The position numbers were made by a program, and so were the translations under genes. Under the pieces are notes generated by a model. It had not been told where the DNA came from, made no database searches, and was given only the letters and a program-made list of their open reading frames with translations. 64,000 bases of DNA from Ochromonas danica (Eukaryota > Sar > Chrysophyceae > Chromulinales > Chromulinaceae), in contig VKHL01000079.1 in the NCBI GenBank assembly GCA_015146655.1, positions 62,001-126,000 of the forward strand, written 5' to 3'. Of this stretch, positions 21,917 through 32,140 are shown in pieces. Numbering within the stretch: the first letter of the stretch is position 1; each line of letters starts with the position of its first letter.

Positions 21917-24273
21917 ATGGACTCAATCACAAGATTTGAAGGCGACGCCGTAAATACAATCAATTTGATCGAAGAGGATAGCGATAGCGATGACCAAGAG
22001 CCCACTAGGAAGAAGTCCAAATTGGATGACGGCATCATCACTTTGAGTGATATGAAAAGCAATTTTGCTACTATTGATAACTTCCAATTCAACACACGCT
22101 TGAGAGGTGCCCAACCTCTGCATATCCGCAAAGCAGTGACACGTGTCTTAGCAGCACGACCGCAACTCTCTAGGGCAGTGGTCTTAGACACTGTCCAGAC
22201 CTATTGCAGAGATCATCCTAACGAGAGAAACACTGCGGTCATTGTCAAATACTCCTTGGACACTCTCGATCAATTGGACGAGGCTGTGGATATCTCTGCC
22301 ACGGAAGATGATCTCGTCGTCATCCAACCCACCCCAATAGGAGGTACAGACGAGAAGGAGGCAAGCAAGAATGAAGAAGTCGAAGTTGTCAGTACTAGCA
22401 GGTTTAGTCCATTAGGCGAAGTGCTGAAAATCCTCCCTGATGCCAAGCCATCCTTCGTCACGAATCTCTTAAACCAACACAATGACAATGTAGGCATTGT
22501 CATGGAGCTTATGCTAGACAAAGGCTATGAGAAAGATGTCGTCATAGAAGAAGTCAAAGAAGTCATTCCAGTCGTGGAAGAGAAGGATTTCACCTCTCAA
22601 AGTTGGACAACTTCATCGCAATATCGAATCGATGCACTCAATATGCTCAATCGAAACTTTCCTTTCTTGAAAGTCAGTCATATTGAGAAGATGTTTTCTT
22701 GTCATCAATTCCATTATTATCCAACACTTGTTGAATTAGAGAAACTGTGTGAAGTTCAAGCTGTCTTAGTCGATTGTCATACTAATAGTAGGCAAGAACG
22801 AAAAACAAAATGTCATTCAAAACCCTTCACCAAGACTTCCTTACAAGAGATGCAAGCACTATTAAAGAAGAAGAAATCCTTTCTGCATGTTAATGCATCT
22901 GCTCGTGACTATTCAACACCAGTTAAACTCTCTGACCCTGTGGCTGAAGCTGAATTAGTTTGGCTGGTTAATAAGAGAAGAAGAGAATTAGAGCAGAAGG
23001 ATGAACAACTAGCTGATGAGCTCAACGAACAACTAGCAACAGAAGAAGGGTCGTTGATTGAATGTGGTTGTTGCTTCTCAGAGCATCCTTTCGAGCGGAT
23101 GGTTCAATGTAGTGAAGGACATTTGTTTTGCAAAAACTGTTTGAAACATTATGCCGAACAGACAGTGTTTGGTAATGGGAGATCTCATTTACAGTGCATG
23201 AATACCACGGGAGATCCCTGTTCAGGGTATTTCCCCGACTCTATGCTTCAGTTAGCTTTGCCTCCAAAAGTGTGGGAGAAGTACTCCGAAGCTCTGACTC
23301 GTGATGCTCTAAAAGCTGCTCAATTAGACGATCTTGTTGTCTGTCATGACTGTCAGCTACAAGTGGAGATGCCTGAGGAAGCAGGGAATATCCTCACTTG
23401 TCCTGAATGCCACAAGAGAACGTGTCGTCTTTGCGGAGAAGAAGCACACATTCCTCTCAAGTGCAGCGAAGTTGAGAAGAAGAAAGATGCCCACAAGAGG
23501 TTGAGTATTGAAGAAGCATTAACCAAAGCGAGAGTTCGTGAATGTCCTCGCTGTAAGACACCATTCTTCAAGACAGAAGGATGTAATAAGATGACTTGTC
23601 GCTGTGGTTTGCTCATGTGTTATATCTGCCGTGCTGACATCTCCAAGACAGGCTATCAACACTTTTGTCAAGTTCCTCATTGTACACATAAAGATTGTAA
23701 AAAATGTCGTCTTTTCACTAACTCTGAAGAGGATGATCGAAGAGCAATGTATGAAGCTGGACTCAAGACCTTAGAGGAACTGCAAAAAGAAGAATTAGAA
23801 GAGGAACAAGAAGAAGCTTCTACTGCGAAGGAACTTTCCAATGAACCGCTTGGCAAAAGTAAAAACAATGGCGAGGAGACGGCGGTTGACAAGGTAAGTG
23901 TAGCTCTTCTGTTCTGTGCTTCTTGATTCTGTTTGAAGTTGTGTGTCTGTCACTCTTGTATCAGAACATTTTAGCAAAGTTGTTGGACGGTGGCATTCCC
24001 AAGAAGGCTGTCCAGCCAGCACAGCATCAACAGCATCAACAACAACTGCAGCATCAGCAACAACAACTGCAACAGCAACAGCAACAACAGCAAGCAATAT
24101 GGCAACGGCAACGAGCACACATGGTATTTGGTATTCCTTTTAACCCACCACCCCCATGGCTCATTAATGGAGAAGTCCATTTACCACAACCTCTAATAGT
24201 TAGAGACAATCCACCTCCAAGGCCAGCAGTGAACCCTCCTCCTCCTCCTCCTCCCCCTGGACGACACAAGTGA
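21917..24273 (+). CDS. RNF216: RNF216/Triad3-type RBR ubiquitin ligase
   Basis: RING-in-between-RING E3 ligase that passes ubiquitin through a catalytic cysteine. Two exons, 21917-23893 and 23965-24273, give 761 residues. A SUMO-interaction-like motif near the start (INLIEEDSDSDD) is also usual in RNF216. The RBR spans about 382-595: RING1 ECGCCFSEHPFERMVQC...HLFCKNC, an IBR with CPECHKRTCRLCGEEAH, and RING2 ECPRCKTPFFKTEGCNKMTC followed by CGLLMCYICRADI. Two helical repeats before it resemble the CUE-like segments of the family. A Glu-rich coiled coil follows, then exon 2 adds a Gln-rich run and a Pro-rich tail. Start is the first ATG. The protein end converges on the ABC-F gene. Confidence 0.93.
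24028..24099 (+). repeat. CAG/CAA glutamine-coding repeat in the RBR ligase
   Basis: Mixed CAG/CAA codons with a few CAT/CTG codons encode a Gln/His/Leu run in exon 2 of the RBR ligase. A CCT run at about 24236-24257 encodes eight prolines downstream. Mixed codons suggest a fairly stable repeat. Confidence 0.85.
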
Positions 24274-24502
24274 ATTTAGGACAGCACGTAGACTTGAGCC
24301 TGCAATCCCAATGTCGGCTGTCTTCATCACTGTCTAATGGAGGGGGGAATGAAGATAGATTTCAAGCGTTGATATGGTGTCACAGCAAGTCAATGGGAGG
24401 CCATCGGTTGAGTTGTGGCTGGCTGGTAACAACGTCAACTCTCGGTTACTGGTTATTGGTTATTGTTACTTCTACCTACTGGTCTACTACTACCCTACAG
24501 TA

Positions 24503-26119
24503 CTACGAACTTCCTAAATCTATCACATGGTCCAGTTTCAATTGAGAAACAAAATCTTCGTCATGCGAAACTATCAGCAAGGCACCACCAAACTTGTCCA
24601 AACTTTCAGCAAGAGCAGGCAAATGTCGGAAGTTAATGTGATTGGTGGGCTCGTCCACCACGAGAATGGCTGGCTCTTGCAGGGTAAGGCAGGCGAAAGA
24701 CAAGAGACCTTTCTGTCCCTCCGAAAGGGTTCTAATCGGTTGATTCACTATTTCTTTAATGAGGAAGAACTGCGCGGCAATGCTGCGGATGTGTTGTTCG
24801 CTGTGTTTATGGTTGGATGCCTGCCGTAAAGCACTGATGGCCGTCTGGTCGAAGTCGAGGTTATGGAAATCCTGGCGATAATAGCCAATGCGAGCACGTG
24901 GATTGATTTTCACTCCAGGTGCTTCATTCTTGACGATTGACTCTAAGAGAGTGGTTTTCCCGATACCGTTTGGACCTTTGATGCGAAGACAGCTGCCTTG
25001 CTCCAGTCGCATAGGAGTTAGTTCGAAGTCAATGGTCTTGCCTCGGCCAATATGCTCAGGGAATGTGATAGAGTTTATAATCATAAGCTTGGTTCCAACA
25101 GTATTCCCTTCATCTCCATTCGTTCCTTGGAAAGGGATGATGAAAGGTCTCAATGCTTTGTCTTCTTTGCGCACAGTGATCTTGTTGCTCTCGAGATTCT
25201 CCGCACTTTCTCGCAACTTCTTGGCCATCTTGCGCATGTCTCCACCCTGTTAAGAACCATCACCATAAGCATCATTCTGACTAAGACTCTGTCAGTCTGT
25301 TTGTCTCACCTTGTTGGCAAAGCTGCTAGCTTGTTCCTTCTTGCGCTGTGCCTCTCGAGCAAGTCTGGCATTCTCCGCGTTCTCTTTCGCAATACGCTTA
25401 GTGATCTCTTCCTTGACATAGAGATAGTTCCCAGCATAGGTCTCGACAACCTTAGCCAGGGTATCAAGGTAGAGCACGCTGTCAGTGAAGGAGTTGAGGA
25501 AGTCTTCGTCGTGGGAGATGACCAGACAAGTCTTGTCTGATTGCTGGATGATCTCTCTTAGCACTTCAATACCTTTCACATCCAAGTTGTTAGTAGGCTC
25601 GTCAAGTAAGAGGATGTCAGGCTCGACAATGAGAGCAGAGGCGAGCAGAAGTCTCGCTTGTTGTCCGCCAGAGAAGCTGCCCACCAGACGATCATGTGGT
25701 GCTTCCAACTTCACCTTCTGCAAGGCTGATGCGATTCGACTCTCAATACCACTCGTTGTACCATGTAAGTAGTGAGCAAAGAACTCTAGAACAGTTCGAT
25801 TTCGATCTTCTGGTGTGATGACCTGCAGGGCAGTGGAGACAGCGAAGCCCTTCTTGATGTTGATCGCACCTTGCTGAGGCTTCAGACTGCCATTGATAAG
25901 CTTCAACAGAGTGCTCTTTCCACAACCATTCTGTCCCATAATCGTCACTTTACTGCCTTCTGACACGTTAAAGCTGACATTTCGTAGTAGAGGCCAAGTA
26001 GGGCTGTGGTCGAAACTCACATTCTTAAAGGAGAGGATCGTCTCTGACAGAGACCGTAAGGAAGCATGTCGAAACGAAGTAGTACTAGAGGACAGAAGAA
26101 GTCTCGATCGTGACCACAT
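24503..26119 (-). CDS. ABC-F ATPase with mitochondrial-like leader
   Basis: Twin-cassette soluble ABC protein, 517 residues from exons 26119-25310 and 25246-24503. Cassette 1: Walker A GQNGCGKST, signature FSGGQQAR, Walker B ILLLDEPTNNLD, H-loop ISHDEDF. Cassette 2: GPNGIGKTT, LSEGQKG, ILVVDEPTNHIN, VSHDEDF. The linker is a charged helix (EEITKRIAKENAENARLAR...), as in ABC-F proteins that act at the ribosomal E site or in translation quality control. The first ~24 residues MWSRSRLLLSSSTTSFRHAS have Arg, Ser and no acids, a textbook mitochondrial presequence, so an organellar ribosome partner is likely. Cassette 2 has Asn-His-Ile-Asn in place of the usual NHLD. The upstream open frame lacks an ATG. 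Confidence 0.92.
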
Positions 26120-26198
26120 GATGACAGAGAGATAGAGGGAGGAATGTTTCTTTTCTTCTCTTCCACTGATCAATTGTGGAGTGTGGGAGGAGGTGATC

Positions 26199-26236
26199 TG
26201 GCCTGGCCTGGCCTAGCCTAGCCTAGCCTAGCCTGG
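26199..26236. repeat. Pentamer tandem repeat (GGCCT/AGCCT)
   Basis: About seven and a half head-to-tail five-base units, shifting from GGCCT to AGCCT and ending GGCT, in a divergent intergenic region. Confidence 0.85.
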
Positions 26237-26440
26237 CTATTTGGAAACTAGAGATCTAGCTGAAGAAGAGCTGTGATAACCATTTCTCAAATAAATGACC
26301 AAACAAGATAAATGTACCAAAGACGAGCTGTCAGAGAAGAGCCTTCTTTGTTGACATGGTTGCGATATTACCACTACTAATCACCCCACCCCCATGAACA
26401 AAGAAAGGATGGAGGAGGAGGATGGCAATTTGGCTATCTG

Positions 26441-26480
26441 GCGGTCTGGCGGTCTGGCGGTCTGGCGGTCTGGCAGTCCA
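26441..26480. repeat. 8-base tandem repeat GGCGGTCT x5
   Basis: Four perfect GGCGGTCT copies and a fifth variant (GGCAGTCC), about 115 bases upstream of the propeller-protein ATG. Confidence 0.9.
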
Positions 26481-26593
26481 CATTCATTGGCATTGTGAGG
26501 TGAACCATTTCGGTGCAATTCCAGATTTGCTTCTCGAGTCCTCCGCTCTCTCTCCTCTCCACCTGCTCTGCTCCTCTCTCTCACTACTCTTGG

Positions 26594-28189
26594 ATGTATC
26601 AGTCTGTAGGCGGTGAAGCTCCTGTCAAAGGAAGTGGTGGGACTGACAAACCTCCCAAGATTCCCAATCGTTCAAATCGTAACCCTCCACAGCCTCGTCT
26701 GCAGTCCATTCCCATCCCACAAGATGACGCAGATCTTGATGAGAGACACCCTCTTTTGACCTCTCTGCCGAACTACCCCAGTGCCTTGCCTCATGGCAGC
26801 GGTCCCTCGTCTTCTCAGAACGGCAGCAACTTCCTGCAGCCCTGTTACCTCCTGCTGTACCTCGCCACTTTCCTCTTCGTTGCCACCGTCTGCTATGGTA
26901 TTGTTGCTTTCACACAGTCCTTAGCTTGTGCAGGCCCACCTTATCTGTACGTGACACACAAGGGCAGTCGCAATGTGATGAAATATTCACGCGATGGCTG
27001 TCTCATGCACGAGAAGGTCCTTTGGGGAGTGAACAACCAACAAGCTGACCTACGCTCTATGGTCTTCGGTACTTACAAAGGAGATGAAGCGCTCTTTGTT
27101 GCTGATGCTAGTCGCAATTCTTCGGGTGTGTTGATCTTCGGCAATTGCTTCCAGTCCACTAGTTTGCGCCCATTTGTCGCCCGTGCCATTGGAGCAGATC
27201 TTCAGACACATAATGCTGCCATCCAGCATACATATGGTCTAACAATCGATCAGAATGGTGACCTCTATGCCTCATTTCAGGACAGCAATGCTGTCTTGCG
27301 ATTTGGTCTTCAGACAAGTCCCAGCGGATCGACAGCCTTCCAAGCCTTGGCACTTCCTCCAAACCTCGCTGAGCTCTTCCTCGCCAAGCCCTCTGTCCCC
27401 AAGAATAACTCCAAGCATAATGCAACCCTTCTTCCTCTCTACCCTTTTCCTTCTCCTGCCCCACTCCCTGTGCCAACTATTACTTCCTCGAATGATACAC
27501 AAGAAGAGAAGAAAAAGAAGAAGGAGAAGAAGCATCACAACCACACTTCATCAGCTGATATTGAAGAGGATGGACTACCAACTAACCTCAGAAGACGTTT
27601 GCATGGACACAAGGATGATGAAGATGATAGTAGCAGTACTGTAGTTCGCCCACCGGGCACCTATTTCCCTGGAACTTTCGTCCAGTTCGCCATTCCTGAT
27701 AATGGTGTTCGTTCCATTGCTTGGGTGCGCAACTATACTGAGCTCTGGATAGCACAGGAGAAGATCGATGCAGTGGTCATTGTCAACAAACAAGGCCAAA
27801 TGCTGAGTCACATTGAAGTAGTTAATCCCATTGGCCTGCATTATCCTGGCAGTGGTGGTTATGGAGCTAATGAACAAACAGGCCAACCAAGTGCTAACAA
27901 TCCCCACAGTCAAGTGGTATTTGTGAGCAGTAAAGCGAGCAAGAAGAAGAGTGGAGGGGCCGTGTATGCTATAGATATTGAAAGCCGAGCTATCGTCAAA
28001 ACTTTCCATGCTTTGGGTATGAAGCATCCTGCTGGAGTTACTTCGCATCGAGATGTTCTGTATGTGGCTGATCAGACTCGCAAGGCAATCATTGCATTCA
28101 ACATCACCACGACACGTATTCTTCAGGTTATTGTGCCCAAGCAGCATCTTTCCGGACCAGTTGAGCAGCTCATTCTCTCACCTTGCTGA
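26594..28189 (+). CDS. Type II membrane protein with NHL-like propeller
   Basis: 531 residues without introns. A Pro/Gly-rich cytosolic head of ~80 residues (with an acidic di-leucine-like DERHPLLTSL) precedes one membrane span (CYLLLYLATFLFVATVCYGI, about residues 83-103). The remainder is extracellular or lumenal, with repeated beta-propeller-style blades: PPYLYVTHKGSRNVMKYSRDG, TYGLTIDQNGDLYASFQDSN, RSIAWVRNYTELWIA, HPAGVTSHRDVLYVADQTRK. These look like NHL/SMP-30-type blades. A low-complexity Lys/His loop (about 325-355) interrupts the propeller, and NxT/S sites are frequent. Ligand unknown. The start is the first ATG; the frame is open further upstream without one. It converges on the SDR gene. 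Confidence 0.72.
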   Translation: MYQSVGGEAPVKGSGGTDKPPKIPNRSNRNPPQPRLQSIPIPQDDADLDERHPLLTSLPNYPSALPHGSGPSSSQNGSNFLQPCYLLLYLATFLFVATVCYGIVAFTQSLACAGPPYLYVTHKGSRNVMKYSRDGCLMHEKVLWGVNNQQADLRSMVFGTYKGDEALFVADASRNSSGVLIFGNCFQSTSLRPFVARAIGADLQTHNAAIQHTYGLTIDQNGDLYASFQDSNAVLRFGLQTSPSGSTAFQALALPPNLAELFLAKPSVPKNNSKHNATLLPLYPFPSPAPLPVPTITSSNDTQEEKKKKKEKKHHNHTSSADIEEDGLPTNLRRRLHGHKDDEDDSSSTVVRPPGTYFPGTFVQFAIPDNGVRSIAWVRNYTELWIAQEKIDAVVIVNKQGQMLSHIEVVNPIGLHYPGSGGYGANEQTGQPSANNPHSQVVFVSSKASKKKSGGAVYAIDIESRAIVKTFHALGMKHPAGVTSHRDVLYVADQTRKAIIAFNITTTRILQVIVPKQHLSGPVEQLILSPC

Positions 28190-28344
28190 AGAGTTTTACT
28201 CTTGATGTCTGTGAGTGTATATATACCACCAGCTTGTCTTTCTCTGCCCCCACCTAGTTGTAGTGTGAGACGTTAATGAAATCGTGTGTACCCTAATCTC
28301 AAGTTGGTGGACCTTCAGATTGAATTATTATTGATTGCCAGTAG

Positions 28345-29670
28345 CTACAGATTCAGCTCACCCAAATCTTCATCACCTGGGAGCCAAAGAGCACTTTTTT
28401 CTTTCTTGTGGGCTTTTTTGAGTTCCTCGCGAGTGGGAGGGGCAGGGACAACCTCGCCACCAAGCTCGCGCATGTACTTGCGGAAGGAGGGACGAGACGG
28501 TTTCCAGCCGAGATACTGACGAGTCTTGCAATCGTCCACCCGCTTGCCTATGGCTCCATGAGAATGTTCAAAGTGAGGTGTGGGGCAGTCAGGAAAGAGG
28601 CCCGACGCTAGAGCGGAAGAGACCAACTCTTTCCTGCTCACTGGCTCATCGTCAGCACCGATGAAGATGCGCATTTCTTCTTCGTCATCCTTCGCTTTTT
28701 CCACATGGGGACCATGCAGAATAGCCAGTACCAGACGAGCAGCATCTTCATAATGTAATAGATTAATCAAGCCATCTTCATTCGACGGTATAGTCTTGCC
28801 TTGCTTGGCAAGCCGCAGATAGTACGAGTGCGGTCCGCGATGATCATTGTAAAGACCTGCAAGTCGCACGACTGATCCCCCACGGAGAATCACAGCCTCC
28901 TCAGCAGCAATAAGCTTGGTCGAAGATGCTGTGCGGCTATCAAGTCGAAAACTCTCATCCACGACTTGGCCGTTTGCTTCGCCATAAACACCGATGGAAG
29001 AGGTATAAACTAGGCGGCCACCAGCCGAAGGACCAGCCCATAGACGACACCCGTCACTCAATTCCGCGTCAAAGTCGCTAGAGCTGGAGGGTGGCAAGCA
29101 AATGACAACTTGTCGAGCAGTGCGTTCCACCTTCTGTTCTTCACTTTTCTCCTCTCGCTCACTTCTCAAACGAGGAGTGACTCCTAGAGATCGATAATAC
29201 TCGTGTCGTGTGGTTGATTGCGTCTCCGCTATAATCTTGGCATGTGGGTGAAGCGCACGGTACTGTTTGGCTATGAGCTCGCCAAGCGTGCCAGCACCAA
29301 CAATCCAAAGATCGTACTTGACGTTGCGCGGAGTGTCATCCGCAAAATTTGTTCTTGACGAGACGGTCGGTAGTGGACCCACAGGCTTACCGAATATGTC
29401 ATCGGCTTCATCCTCCGTTCCTTCTTCTCCCTCAGACTCTTTTCCTCCCAGCCAAAGGCTATCCTTATTCATGGCCAGTGGAGATCGCAAGGCAAGTGCG
29501 GGTTTTCTGAGCCTTCCCAGTGAAGAGGCACGCTGCCAAGCTTCTCCCAGCAAGACAAGGCAAGACAAGAGCAAGACTGCGCAGCTGACCTGCATCAAGA
29601 CAACTGAAAACTGAAAATGAAGATACTGCTGTCTTCCTTTTCCTTTTCGCTTGCAGAACGATAAAAACAT
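28345..29670 (-). CDS. NAD-dependent epimerase/SDR-type protein with bipartite plastid leader
   Basis: Extended SDR-like protein. The coenzyme motif is altered to VGAGTLGELIAKQY, and an active-site-like YTSSIGVYGEANGQVVDE (with the usual Ser and Tyr region) and VVRLAGLYNDHRGP follow; this layout matches the YeeZ-like NAD(P)-binding branch. The C-terminus has a DDCKTRQYLGWKPSRPSFRKYM end typical of epimerases. Two starts compete. ATG 29670 gives 441 residues with a basic head. ATG 29595 gives 416 residues beginning MQVSCAVLLLSCLVLLGEA, a clean signal peptide followed by WQRASSLGRL, an aromatic-first transit-like stretch. An AAAAACGCG motif at 29676-29684 lies 81 bases before the second start, a spacing shared with other genes here, so 29595 is favoured. 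Substrate unknown. Confidence 0.82.
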   Translation of the reverse strand: MFLSFCKRKGKGRQQYLHFQFSVVLMQVSCAVLLLSCLVLLGEAWQRASSLGRLRKPALALRSPLAMNKDSLWLGGKESEGEEGTEDEADDIFGKPVGPLPTVSSRTNFADDTPRNVKYDLWIVGAGTLGELIAKQYRALHPHAKIIAETQSTTRHEYYRSLGVTPRLRSEREEKSEEQKVERTARQVVICLPPSSSSDFDAELSDGCRLWAGPSAGGRLVYTSSIGVYGEANGQVVDESFRLDSRTASSTKLIAAEEAVILRGGSVVRLAGLYNDHRGPHSYYLRLAKQGKTIPSNEDGLINLLHYEDAARLVLAILHGPHVEKAKDDEEEMRIFIGADDEPVSRKELVSSALASGLFPDCPTPHFEHSHGAIGKRVDDCKTRQYLGWKPSRPSFRKYMRELGGEVVPAPPTREELKKAHKKEKSALWLPGDEDLGELNL

Positions 29671-29755
29671 GCTCTAAAAACGCGATACTACTGATGACGT
29701 TGTTTGTGCTATTCTAGCTACATGTAGCTAGTATACTGTACTGTATATAGTTAAC

Positions 29756-31636
29756 TTACGAATCACGAACAATGGTGGTTATCCGACGCAGTGTCTCTTG
29801 CACTTGCGCAAGTTCAGATTCTACTCTATGCAACCGTTGTTTCAGTAACTTGTTCTCCTGACGCAAGAACTCCATGCCACCCTCGCCTTCAACACCGTCC
29901 TCTTGCATATCCACCACAGGAGGAGGAGGAGCACGAAGGGGAATGGGGTTAGCACGAGCACGAGTCTCAACGTTGCGGCGTATCGCATCCAAATTAGTCT
30001 TCAGATCACGTGCAATGCGTCCCTCGATCAAGTGGACAGGCAGAAATCCCTTGGGTCGGATCTCTACAGCATAGCTTAGCCTGGTGGCTGGCCGCTTTTC
30101 ACTACCATACCGACAATTAGGAAGGGACTGTACCCGCCAAAGACCTTGATAGTGATCAAAGTCACCTTCCCCCTCCACGTTCTGCATCGTCAGATCGCGG
30201 TGAGGTAGAGCAGTGCGAGCATAAGGACGAGGGAAGACGCCACGCACAAGAGGCGTAGTGGAACTATCCTGACCCACACCCAAGAGACAAGCAGGAGGGA
30301 GAGGATCATCTTCTGGGTACAGTGCAACATCGAGAACTGTTTTTGCCCGGAAAGTCAATCCCGGCAGCACTTTAGCAGCTCCAATCTGCAAGAGACGCGC
30401 GCCACCACGAGAGTCTCTCTGCAAGACCTCATTGCGCACAAGAGAGGGGACTACATCTTGAAGATGATCATAGTCTGTAAGCACTGCCCAAACTTCTTCT
30501 ATGTCTGCCTCGATGTCAACGCCAGTATAGATTCGCCTGGCATTGCCTGGGGCAGCCTCAATGCGCACCTCAGGCTCTGCTCCAGGCAACAGGCAGACAT
30601 CATCAGAGAGGAAGTCCAAGGGAGCCTCCTCGCTATGCTGATGATAGCGAACATTATTACCACTCAGCTTCTTTTCCTCTTGTGTAGGCACCACTTTCCG
30701 CTTCACATATTCTGCATCCATCACTTCCTCTGGCACTACCTCCTCCTTCACCTCTTCTTGGGGCTTTCGCTCCTCTTCCTCTTCCTCTTCCTCTCCCTGT
30801 TGCTCCTGCTGCTGTAAGGGTTCACCTTCTATCTCATTCTCAGTAACTGGGGCATCTTCCTGGTGATCCACATGAGCAGGCAAGGCGGGCAATGAGCCCA
30901 TCGCCTGTCGCTGCGCTCGATAGGATGCACTGGTAGCCCAATGATGGTAATCTCTCGCCAAGGACTGTACAAAGGCGTTTTCGATCTGCCTCAAGGCAAT
31001 AGAGAGCGCCAATGATCCTGTATTCTCCAAGATTGTCTTGCCGAAATACTTGAAAGGAGCTGGTGGGTCCACCTCCACATCTATGCGAGAACGACTTAAG
31101 ATCGCCTTGTAATCAGGATTATCCACCCATTTAAAAGAGGACTGAATGTGTATGTTAAAGCAGCCATTGAGTCCCTCGACATAGGGCGAGCCGCGCAAGA
31201 GGCATGTCTGGGAGGAAATGTTGACACTGTCCGTGCTCTGCGTCACCTCGCAGAAGAGAGTGGGGGACACGTCTAGATGGAAGAACCGCACAGGTGGGAC
31301 AGTGAGGTTAAACTTACTCCCTCCTATCCGAGATAACGTGGCATTTAATGGCATCTCCAAGCAAACATACTGATCCACTGGCAACTGCATGTAGTCAGTG
31401 AGAGAGATGCCCGGGTCAGACTCCAGATTGCACTTGGCTTCAAACTTAGACTTGACTTTAACAATAGTATCAAACTTCATGCTGAGTGCAGAGCGTGGCA
31501 AGATTGGCTTTGACGATGTTGGAGCACTCCTCGCCCTGGTCTTCAACATCTTCAAAGAAGGTGCAAAGTGGAAAGCATCAAGCCAGTGAGAGAGAAGAAT
31601 TAAATACCACAATAATAAACAAGCAAAAGCAGTCAT
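29756..31636 (-). CDS. Plastid DUF1997 + COQ10/START-like fusion protein
   Basis: 626 residues, no introns. The leader MTAFACLLLWYLILLSHWLDA/FHFAPS is an almost ideal secondary-plastid signal. Residues about 55-235 match the DUF1997 family of plants and cyanobacteria (KFEAKCNLESDPGISLTDYMQLPVDQY..., a lipid-binding-like fold). A Glu-rich linker (about 290-315) follows. Residues about 370-565 are an SRPBCC/polyketide-cyclase domain (VDIEADIEEVWAVLTDYDHL, then SYAVEIRPKGFLPVHLIEGRI). The end is a short coiled coil (ENKLLKQRLHRVESELAQVQ). Both domains may bind lipids or pigments; the ligand is unknown. The hAT element sits 107 bases upstream. A longer frame starts at ATG 31744 inside the transposon boundary, but its 36 extra residues spoil the signal peptide. 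Confidence 0.85.
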   Translation of the reverse strand: MTAFACLLLWYLILLSHWLDAFHFAPSLKMLKTRARSAPTSSKPILPRSALSMKFDTIVKVKSKFEAKCNLESDPGISLTDYMQLPVDQYVCLEMPLNATLSRIGGSKFNLTVPPVRFFHLDVSPTLFCEVTQSTDSVNISSQTCLLRGSPYVEGLNGCFNIHIQSSFKWVDNPDYKAILSRSRIDVEVDPPAPFKYFGKTILENTGSLALSIALRQIENAFVQSLARDYHHWATSASYRAQRQAMGSLPALPAHVDHQEDAPVTENEIEGEPLQQQEQQGEEEEEEEERKPQEEVKEEVVPEEVMDAEYVKRKVVPTQEEKKLSGNNVRYHQHSEEAPLDFLSDDVCLLPGAEPEVRIEAAPGNARRIYTGVDIEADIEEVWAVLTDYDHLQDVVPSLVRNEVLQRDSRGGARLLQIGAAKVLPGLTFRAKTVLDVALYPEDDPLPPACLLGVGQDSSTTPLVRGVFPRPYARTALPHRDLTMQNVEGEGDFDHYQGLWRVQSLPNCRYGSEKRPATRLSYAVEIRPKGFLPVHLIEGRIARDLKTNLDAIRRNVETRARANPIPLRAPPPPVVDMQEDGVEGEGGMEFLRQENKLLKQRLHRVESELAQVQETLRRITTIVRDS

Positions 31637-31891
31637 CTTCCTCAGAGTATTGAGGGGCACTTGGAGGTAGACAAGGCAATCAATCACGTCTCTCCAGCAG
31701 GGGCAGTAGCAGCAGGTTGCAGCGAAGGGTACACGCTCATACATAGGGGCAGGTATCGGTTGGTTTTTGGGGGCCGATCGATACTTTGGCCGAAAAAGCC
31801 GATACCACCGATACGATACGATACTTGACCTCTTAAGTTAACATATACAAAGTCAGATGCAATCATCAAAATATCAAGCATAAATACGTAT

Positions 31892-32140
31892 TTAATCAAT
31901 CTCAACAATAGTTGAGTCATTGTTTTCTTCTTCCTCCACTCGAGGTCTTTTTAAAGAACTAGAACGCAGGGGATAGCGAACATCGGTTGACACCCAATTA
32001 GCACGGAGATAGATCAAATTTCTTGCCAAGCTACTACCAAGAGTGCTCCTTTCGCCAGCAATTGTTCGTCCAGACAAGGAAAATAATCTCTCCGATGAAG
32101 CAGCAGTTGCAGGAATGCACAATACTTTGCGAGCAATCAT
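31892..32140 (-). pseudogene. hAT transposase C-terminal dimerisation fragment
   Basis: Residual coding frame of the hAT element: the SSERLFS...R..L.....L..N.IYLRANW pattern of the dimerisation domain, then an acidic tail. Without the catalytic core it has no enzyme function. Confidence 0.9.

Larger units (their letters stand above)
26120..26593. other. Divergent promoter region with two tandem repeats
   Basis: 474 bases between the ABC-F and propeller-protein starts. It carries a (G)GCCT(G/A) pentamer array at 26199-26236 and five 8-base GGCGGTCT units at 26441-26480. At about 26235-26268 a GGCTATTTGGAAA...TCTAGCTGAA stretch recurs near 40257. Confidence 0.75.

Noticed and set aside
23795-24118. 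Val/Ala-rich and Leu/Cys-rich frames opposite the Gln repeat
   Set aside because: Shadows of the CAG/CAA repeat in the RBR ligase.
31636-31744. Longer start of the START-like protein at ATG 31744
   Set aside because: That ATG lies on the transposon boundary; the extra residues would bury the signal peptide that clearly begins at 31636.
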